Shown here: positions 56,709-64,000 of the stretch, piece after piece
Layout: each line of letters begins with the position of its first letter
How positions within the stretch are numbered: the first letter of the stretch is position 1
Source: Paralithodes platypus
Taxonomy: Eukaryota > Arthropoda > Malacostraca > Decapoda > Lithodidae
Assembly (NCBI GenBank): GCA_032716605.1
Contig: CM064552.1
Coordinates: forward strand, 1,657,007-1,721,006
DNA: 64,000 bases
Direction: 5' to 3'
The notes under the pieces: model-generated
What the model saw: the letters and a program-made list of their open reading frames with translations, nothing else
Told to the model about the DNA's origin: nothing
Database searches by the model: none
Made by a program: the position numbers and the translations under genes

Positions 56709-56929
56709 CCTAAATGTACCGTACGTATACAGTATATGTGTACCTATAGTGTTGTGTGCGTATACTATGAATGTATGTATATGTGTACCTATGTTTTTGT
56801 GTGCGTGTGTACCCTGGATGTGTACGTATTGATGTTCATGTGCACCTATAAGTTTGTGTGTGCGTGTCATGTCTTCAATATGGCGGTCACACGTACACAC
56901 AACTCTGGTATCTGTCACCTTGAGAAATG

Positions 56930-56968
<39 letters not shown>

Positions 56969-57019
56969 GTGGGGGGGGGGGGTAGATAGATATATAGCTA
57001 GACAGATAGATAGATAGAT

Positions 57020-57056
<37 letters not shown>

Positions 57057-57080
57057 GAAAGAAATATATATTTTTATGAG

Positions 57081-57161
<81 letters not shown>

Positions 57162-57265
57162 GCCTACTCAAATAAGTGTAGACATTACCACCATATGCCT
57201 CTCGTATGCACACAATTTGCCTGCTCTCTCTCTCTTATAGTATATATTATATAATATAATATATG

Positions 57266-57310
<45 letters not shown>
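56636..57310. repeat. GT, GATA/GACA, CT and GA tracts
   Basis: (GT)n 56638-56706 and 56932-56966, a G run, GATA/GACA 56983-57055, (CT)n 57083-57159, (GA)n 57267-57308. Confidence 0.93.
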
Positions 57311-57547
57311 AGATAGATAGAGGTAGAGCTAGGTCAGTATGCACCCCGCCTCACACCGTCTTTTGTCTTGTATAAAGGATGTAAACAAACATGGCCCCTG
57401 CTTCACCACATCTATGCATAAGGATGGATTTGGGGCTCACACACGCAAAACACATATTCAAACATACATACATACATACATAGGCCAAAATTAGTTTTTT
57501 ATTAATTTATACATATATTCATACATACATACATTTCATACCTACAT
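57311..57547. other. Nonrepetitive DNA with CATA repeats
   Basis: Short CATA repeats at 57464-57482 and 57516-57533. No gene. Confidence 0.5.
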
Positions 57548-57704
57548 AATGGCCAGAGCAAATAGGCTGTAAATCTCCACACCTATTCCTTAGCCGATTC
57601 TTCGTAAATGATAGCAATATAAATGTGATCACTCTAGTCATGTTTGAGGTGTAGAGGTTAGTGGTTGTGATTTTTGGCCAACCTATAATGAATGAACTAT
57701 AGGA
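57548..57704 (-). repeat. R4 dispersed repeat, inverted copy
   Basis: The reverse complement matches 33050-33180: CCAAAAATCACAACCACTAACC, CTAAGGAATAGGTGTGG, CCTATTTGCTC (by blocks). Confidence 0.65.
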
Positions 57705-57706
57705 CT

Positions 57707-58085
57707 TAAGGTGGAGGGGGGGGGGGGGGTAACTTTTGGGCCGATTTTTGCATGTATTAATTATTTTTCTAGTTTCCTCCCTAGACCTCCATCAAATATA
57801 TAAAAAAACATCCATTAGATTCCCCTTCTAGATTAATTTGTATATTTTTCGGTAGAAAAATTTGCCGGCCGAAGGCCGGTTCTTCCAACATTACAGGCTC
57901 ACTATCGTTCGCCAGGGAAAACATCGACACCTAAATAGCACGAAAGGTCTAAATATTGACGACGAAATGGGGCGAAAGGTCTTAAAATCGAATAACTAAT
58001 GGGGCACACATCTTAACATCTGAAAACTAATGGGGCTAAACATGAGGGAAAAAGTGGTCCAGAAAACCGGCCCATCCCCCCTTAA
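57707..58085 (-). mobile_element. F3 MITE with G-run expansion
   Basis: Left TTAAGGTGG + G run, CTAGACCTCCATCAA, TTTTTCGGTAG, hairpin CCGGCCGAAGGCCGG, subrepeats, right CATCCCCCC-TTAA at 58082-58085. The right TTAA is shared with the next F1. Confidence 0.83.
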
Positions 58086-58359
58086 CCCTTTGAGTACCAG
58101 CGACGTGTGTTATATATTATTCTAGCTATATTCAGTACCAGCGACGTGTGTTATATATTATTCTAGCTATATTCAGTACCAGCGACGTGTGTTATATATT
58201 ATTCTAGCTGTATTCAGATGATATTATGCAGCTTAGGAAGGATCTGCGGTAGCTAAAAAGGTGGGTTGAGATAGTTCGAAGCCTGTTAAATGGTTCGAAG
58301 CCTGTTAAATGGTTCGAAGCCTGTTAAATGGTTCGAAGCCTGTTAAATGCTGGAGGCCC

Positions 58360-58805
58360 TTAACCCCTTCTGTACCGGCGACGCCTTTTTTTATTATATG
58401 CCAGCTATATTAACTCTTTCACGTTTTTATGACGCAGAGGTTGCCAGATTAGCAATGATAAATAGAGTTCTCTCACTCTTATAATTACCTCTCCAAAATT
58501 AGTTGTCTGCCCACAGCTAACTCAAAGACAACGGCAGAGGTTGAAGTAACTAAACTAAAGGTTTCTAAATACCCCTGATGGTAACAAAGGCTTTAAAGTA
58601 TCCCTCATAGGCTCAAAATTGCGTCAAAAATGTGAGAGGGTTAACACAAGTATGTGCAGTTTAAGAAGGAGCTATGGTAGTTAGTGGGTGAGGTGAGATA
58701 GTTCCAAGCTTGGTCATTATTGGAGGTCCTTTTGTAAACTGGATACAATCGTCTTATAGTAGCCAGCACAAGTTAAGAGGATATCGCCGGTACTGAAGAG
58801 GTTAA
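58360..58805. mobile_element. Inner F1 MITE, itself split by F2
   Basis: TTAA 58360-58363, CCCCTTCTGTACCGGCGACG at the left; ATATCGCCGGTACTGAAGAGG at the right; TTAA 58802-58805. An F2 sits at the internal TTAA 58410-58413/58641-58644. Confidence 0.83.
58410..58644. mobile_element. F2 MITE, third-level insertion
   Basis: 227 bp (58414-58640) with left CTCTTTCACGTTTTTATGACGC and right GCGTCAAAAATGTGAGAGGG between two TTAA copies. Confidence 0.83.
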
Positions 58806-58873
58806 TACACTGAACAAAATCGTCTAATAGTTGCCACAATATAAATCCAAGGACGTCACCAGTACTGTAAGGG

Positions 58874-59208
58874 TTAAGGGGAGGTTTTTAGTTAGTTCGC
58901 TAGACCTCCATCAAGCTTAACATTACAGCCCCTAGACCTCCTTTCAAGATAAATTTGTACATTTTTAGGTAGACAAAATTTCCGGCCGAAGGCCGGTTCC
59001 TCTTAAATTACAGGCTCGCTATCGCTCGCCAGGAAAAAATCGACACCTAAATGGCACGAAAAGTCTTAAAATTGACAGAAATGGGGCTAAAGTTCTTAAA
59101 ATCGCCAAACTAATGGGGCGAACGTCTTATAATATCAAAAGCAATGGGGCTAACCATAGGGAGAAAGGGGTCAAGAAAAAAATCCCTCAAGTGGAATTCT
59201 CCCCTTAA
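58874..59208 (-). mobile_element. F3 MITE, complete, sharing TTAA with the F1 nest
   Basis: 335 bp including both TTAA copies (58874-58877 and 59205-59208). Left GGGGAGGTTTTTAG; intact hairpin CCGGCCGAAGGCCGG; GGCTCGCTATCGCTCGCCAGG; four subrepeats; right GTGGAATTCTCCCC. Confidence 0.9.
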
Positions 59209-59744
59209 ACCAGCTGTATCTCACCGTTCCTGCCCCCATGTTATTGTGTTTACCCTATGTCACTTAGCTTGCTACTCGTTCACCAAGACGGGAACATAAA
59301 TATACTTAGGCCCATTTGTCAAACATATCCTGCACATTAGTCATTACAAAAGTGCTACACCACTTGTGACATTTATCCAATTGGAGGCATTACCAATTAA
59401 TACTACATGTTGCATTCACTCTGTAATGGTGGTATCACACGAGAGCTTTTATAGGTCAACATTCGATGATCAACATTCTTCTGATATATTTTGCACTGGT
59501 ATCGGAAACTAGACTGACGGAGGATGAATATAGGTGACCAAAATATATTAAATGTTGACCTCATAAGCTGCCAGACTAGTGTTGAGGATAAATGTTGAGG
59601 GAAAAAGCGTTCGTGTGATACCGGCTTAAGGCAGTGCTCAGTCCATTGGAGTATATGACCGTAATTTGTCTACAAGTCGTTTATGAGGCACTTCATTAAT
59701 TTGGTTTTTGTTTTAATCAAGATAAATTATGTCAATTGTTTTTT

Positions 59745-59745
<1 letters not shown>
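59209..59745. other. Nonrepetitive DNA
   Basis: About 540 bp of single-copy sequence without a convincing open frame, RNA or transposon match. It contains partial palindromes (GTCAACATTCGATGATCAACATTC) only. Confidence 0.45.
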
Positions 59746-60406
<661 letters not shown>

Positions 60407-60924
60407 TGTTTATTGAGGGTAACATGGCTAATTATGCCTAATATTTGCCGAGCTGTCAACACCCATCAGTAATCCTTGTCGGCCGGATAATCAGAGGACA
60501 CTTAATCAACCACTTGCGAGTTTCAGGCTATATGGAAGTTGGAGCTGTGGCCGTCAATATTTAGCAGAATTATCAGCTAATATACGGTCATTATTCATCT
60601 ATAAATACATAACACCCAAAGGGAAGGGGGAGGGTCAGCTCATAATCGTAACAACAAGAATGGAGGGATGTGTATGGGAAAGGGGAGGGAGGCGGGGGGG
60701 GGGTCATGAAAACAATAGTGGATGAGAAGGGTCAGGTCATAATTTTAACGACGGAGAGGTAATGTGTGTGTGTGTGTGTGGGGGGGGGGGGTATGAAGGT
60801 CATAATCTTAACAAGGGAGTGGAGTAATGTGTGTGAAGGGAGAGGAGGAGGGGGAGGGGGGGGGTATGAAAACAAGTGGGGGGCAAACCAAAAACAGGAA
60901 TGACAATCTTCTGCCATAAAAGCA
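60407..60924. other. Nonrepetitive DNA and G-rich patches
   Basis: No gene. G-rich runs at 60680-60702, 60780-60791 and 60838-60865. A duplicated block GGTCA..TCATAATCTTAAC lies around 60735 and 60798. Confidence 0.55.
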
Positions 60925-60963
60925 ATGTGTGTGTGTGTGTGTGTGCGTGTGTGCGTGTGTGAG

Positions 60964-61048
<85 letters not shown>

Positions 61049-61292
61049 GGTCAGGTAGCATCTGTGGAGTCAGGTGTGAGGTGTGGCCGAGGTGATGGCC
61101 GACAATTTGTACACCTGTCACATACCTGTCCCTAGAGACCTCCCCTCCCCCCCCCCCCTTCCCCCCTTCCCAGACATCTCTTCTCCCCCCCCCCCCCCCC
61201 CCCCCCCCAGACACCTCCCCCGGGGTCTGTCTCCTCGCAAACTTTTCAACAGGAGCAACCAGGCCATTTTGGAGACACTCCCTCACACACAC
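60925..61292. repeat. GT tract, spacer and C runs
   Basis: (GT)n 60926-61047, nonrepetitive 61048-61140, C-rich 61141-61210. Confidence 0.9.
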
Positions 61293-61440
61293 ACACTAAC
61301 ACCCACACCCACCCACCCACCCACCCACCCACCCACCCACCCACCCACCCACCCACACCCACCCACCCACCCACCCACCCACCCACCCACCCACCCACCC
61401 ACCCACCCACCCACCCACCCACCCACCCACCCACCCACCC
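61293..61440. repeat. CACC tetranucleotide array
   Basis: About 35 copies of ACCC/CCCA. The repeated Gly-Gly-Trp-Val and Pro-Pro-Thr-His frames are artefacts. Confidence 0.97.
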
Positions 61441-61677
61441 ATTGTATTATATGTTTCAGGCGCTGTATTCTATATTGCATGTATACAGTAAGTAATAGCT
61501 CATGTATCACGTCATGTATTCAGGGCTATATACCTTATCATCGCATTCTAATTATCCTATGCTCTGAAATAGTTATGGGTTATGAAAAGGGTAGTTAAGG
61601 TGTCCATACTAATCCACCCATTTAAAAGTATGTTGGTGTGAAAAGGATAATTAAAGTGTCCATACTAATCCACCCAT
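61441..61677. other. Spacer with a direct duplication
   Basis: GTGTCCATACTAATCCACCC occurs twice (about 61600 and 61658). No gene. Confidence 0.55.
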
Positions 61678-61892
61678 TTAACCCTTTGAGTACCAGCGAC
61701 GTGTGTTATCTTTTAGTCAAGCTTTATTTAGACGATATTGTGCATCTTAGTAAGGATCTACGGTAGTAAAAAGGATAAGTGAGATAGTTCGAAGCCTGTT
61801 ACTTGCTGGAAGCCCTCTTTAAACTGAATAATATCGTCTAACAGTTGCCAGTGTAACGTTTAAAAGGCGTCTCCGGTACAGAAGGGTGTTAA
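61678..61892. mobile_element. F1 MITE, complete
   Basis: TTAA 61678-61681, CCCTTTGAGTACCAGCGACG at the left; GGCGTCTCCGGTACAGAAGGG at the right; TTAA 61889-61892. Confidence 0.8.
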
Positions 61893-62004
61893 AGGTATAT
61901 TGGTGGTAATAAATCCATCTTATACAAGCATACAACATTAATCATCATCAATATACCCAATGATTGAATATACCCTTTTGATACCCCTTTATACCCTTGA
62001 TTAT
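61893..62004. other. Spacer
   Basis: AT-rich, nothing recognised. Confidence 0.4.
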
Positions 62005-62340
62005 TTAAGGGGAGGTATTTAGTTTGTACTCTAGACCTCCATTAAGCTTAAAAATTACACTCCCTTGACCCTCTTCAAGATAAATTTGTACATTTTTCGG
62101 TAGAAAAATGTCCGGGCCGAAGGCCGTTTCCTCTTACATTACAGGCTCGCTATCGCTCGCCAGGAAAAAATCGACACCTAAATGGCACGAAATGTCTAAA
62201 AATTTACAGAAATGGGGCGAAGGTTCTTAAAATCGCCAAACTAATGGGGCGAACGTCTTAAAATCTCTATAGCAGTGGAGTTAAACATGAGGGAGAAAGG
62301 GGTCCAGAAAATAATCCCTCAAGTGGAAATCTCCCCTTAA
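62005..62340 (-). mobile_element. F3 MITE, complete
   Basis: TTAA at 62005-62008 and 62337-62340. GGGGAGGTATTTAG at the left, hairpin GGGCCGAAGGCCG, GGCTCGCTATCGCTCGCCAGG, four subrepeats, GTGGAAATCTCCCC at the right. Confidence 0.88.
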
Positions 62341-62849
62341 GTGTATCCCGTAGCTGCTTTATCTTTGTATCCTATACCTTCATTATCATCATCTATCTCT
62401 CTCCCCTCACATCTTATTCCCTTCTTCCTCTATTATCTCCCCTCTTTCTCTCCTCCCCTTCTTTATCATCCTCTATCTCCCCTCACATCCTATTTCCTTT
62501 TCCCCTCAACTATCTCCCTTCTCTCTCTCCCCTTTCCTTCCATCCCCTCCCATCCGCTTACCTCCCCCTTTGTCTCCCTCTTCCCTCACCTTGCCTCCCA
62601 CCTTCCCTCCCCCATATCTCTCTCCGCTCAAGCAAGCCTCCCCTTTTCCCTCCCCCACTCCTCCACTCTCTTCATATCTCCCCACCACCTCACCCTCCCC
62701 CCCTCCCCCCACCATCCCTTCCCCTCAGCTATCCTTCCCCTCCCCTCCCCCCCCCCATCATCTAACCATTCATCACCCATCGTCCATTACTGTTTTTTCC
62801 TGACCACCATCACTCTCTCTGTCCTGGGCCGGTGTGGTGACAGGCCCCC
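62341..62849. repeat. Pyrimidine-rich (CT/CCCTCC) region
   Basis: Irregular C/T-rich sequence, about 62390-62760, with Ser/Pro-rich open frames that are compositional artefacts. Confidence 0.8.
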
Positions 62850-63345
62850 ATAGTCACCACTAACTTAGCTACTCACCACTATCTTAGCTACCACCACCAC
62901 TACCTTATCCATCACCACTATCTTAGCCACCACCACCACCACCACTATATCTTGTTGGTCACCACTATCTTAAATGCTCACCACTGTCTTAGCCACCACC
63001 ATTACCATATACATCACCACTATCTTAGCCACCACCACCACCACCACTATATCTTTTTGGTCACCACTATCTTAGCCACCACCACCACCACCACCACCAC
63101 CACCACTATCTTATCCATCACCACTATCTTGGCTGCTCACCACCGCTATCTTGTTGGTCACCACTATCTTAGCCACCACCACCACTATCTTATCCATCAC
63201 CACTATCTTGGCTGCTCACCACCGCTATCTTGTTGGTCACCACTACCTTAACTGTTCACCAATATTATATTTGTCACCACTATCTTTGCTGCTCACCAAT
63301 ATCTTAGCCACCTACCACAATCTTAGCGGTTCACGACTATCTTAT
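62850..63345. repeat. CAC/ATCTTAGC minisatellite
   Basis: Units such as CACCACTATCTTAGCCACC and GGTCACCACTATCTT repeat irregularly with (CCA)n expansions; two blocks of about 80 bp (63105-63180 and 63183-63245) are near duplicates. Confidence 0.88.
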
Positions 63346-63755
63346 CATTACACCATTTTATATTCGGTCACTACTGGTCATCAGTCTCTTATTGGTCATC
63401 AGTATATTGTTGTCCAGCCATCACTACGGTATCCGGTCAATCATCTTGCCATCCTGTGTAACGGCACTCACCTTCTGACTCCACTCCTGGGGGATTCTCC
63501 GGCTGAAACTTTGCTGCAACGGTTTGTAACTGCACTCACCTTCTGACTCCACTTCCGAGGGATTCTCTTCCCCCAGACGTTGTGAATAGTTATTCAGTAA
63601 AACAGTTCAAGAAGAGATTAGTTAGTATTTTGCACACTGTATTGAGAGTACCGGTAGTGCACTATACAATCTTTCTCCTTCCGCTTCGATTATCTACCCG
63701 CAATGGACCTCAAGGTTTCTGAGGTGTAAACTATTCATTGTAACTCCTTGTAGCA
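63346..63755. other. Nonrepetitive DNA with a short duplication
   Basis: ACTCACCTTCTGACTCCACT occurs twice (about 63466 and 63533). No gene recognised. Confidence 0.5.
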
Positions 63756-63831
63756 CACACACATATACATACACACACACAGAGCCACACACACACACAC
63801 ACACACAGACACACACACACACATACATACA

Positions 63832-63882
<51 letters not shown>

Positions 63883-64000
63883 GGGGGGGGGAGGGGGATT
63901 GAAAAGTGTTATCTCCTATATCTGCATGATGTGTCTGTGGTCGCTCCCCCCTCTATACCACCTCGTTATGGAGGGGGGGGGAGAGAGAGAGAGAGAGAGT
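63756..64000. repeat. CA tract, G runs and GA at the window end
   Basis: (CA)n with ATACAT/CAGA interruptions 63756-63878, G run 63881-63897, nonrepetitive 63900-63970, GA from 63981. Confidence 0.92.

Larger units (their letters stand above)
58082..58877. mobile_element. Outer F1 MITE with internal tandem repeats and two nested MITEs
   Basis: Left half 58086-58359: the start CCCTTTGAGTACCAGCGACG is part of a 41-bp unit repeated three times (to about 58208), and a 19-bp unit TTCGAAGCCTGTTAAATGG is repeated four times (about 58271-58346). The right half is 58806-58873, ending ACGTCACCAGTACTGTAAGGG with TTAA 58874-58877. The nested insert is 58360-58805. Confidence 0.82.

Noticed and set aside
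61246..61510. Gly-Gly-Trp-Val repeat protein
   Set aside because: Translation of the CACC tetranucleotide array.

Overview
The window looks like repeat-rich non-coding DNA from an arthropod, most plausibly a decapod crustacean. The evidence is an interstitial run of the arthropod telomere pentamer TTAGG, CR1-type LINEs whose 3' ends carry an ACATAAGA-type octamer, tRNA-derived SINEs, very dense GA/CA/TA microsatellites and a 100-N scaffold gap. The organism call is inference. I found no conserved host housekeeping gene and no stand-alone RNA gene.

Region 1 (1-21035) is a direct tandem array of a 5420-bp unit: copy A 1-11120, B 11121-16540, C 16541-21035 (C truncated at its right end). Each unit carries an intronless ORF for a 283-residue coiled-coil protein that I do not recognise. 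It is intact in A and C and frameshifted in B. Short degenerate direct repeats flank it on both sides (3 x about 41 bp upstream, 6 x about 48 bp downstream), and beyond these lie MITE-related modules in opposite orientations. Copy A is enlarged by a nested insertion: a 5'-truncated CR1-like LINE (946-6859) that was itself hit by a nearly full-length second non-LTR element (2347-6366). The second element encodes a 2A-type ribosome-skipping motif, a PHD-type zinc finger, an APE endonuclease, a reverse transcriptase and a C-terminal CCHC motif.

Region 2 (21036-64000) is a mosaic of microsatellites, minisatellites, SINEs, LINE 3' fragments and four families of TTAA-flanked MITEs, named here F1 (TIR CCCTTTCAGTACCGG; F1b is a diverged subgroup), F2 (TIR CCCTTTCACR..ATGACGC), F3 (GGGGAGRT...ACCTCCCC, about 335 bp, with internal repeats of about 31 bp and a CCGGCC/GGCCGG hairpin) and F4 (CCCGTNNAGCCCC, 440 bp). 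These MITEs insert into each other and abut through shared TTAA sites; the clearest example is 57705-59208. Empty and filled sites are both visible, at 636-639 versus 11759-11973 for F1, and within a LINE reading frame for F4. Several minisatellites are amplified MITE ends.

The only protein-coding potential I support is the coiled-coil ORF family and the retrotransposon ORFs. The many other open frames are translations of simple repeats. F3 orientation '+' below means the reading in which CCCTCAT precedes the subrepeats and the hairpin.
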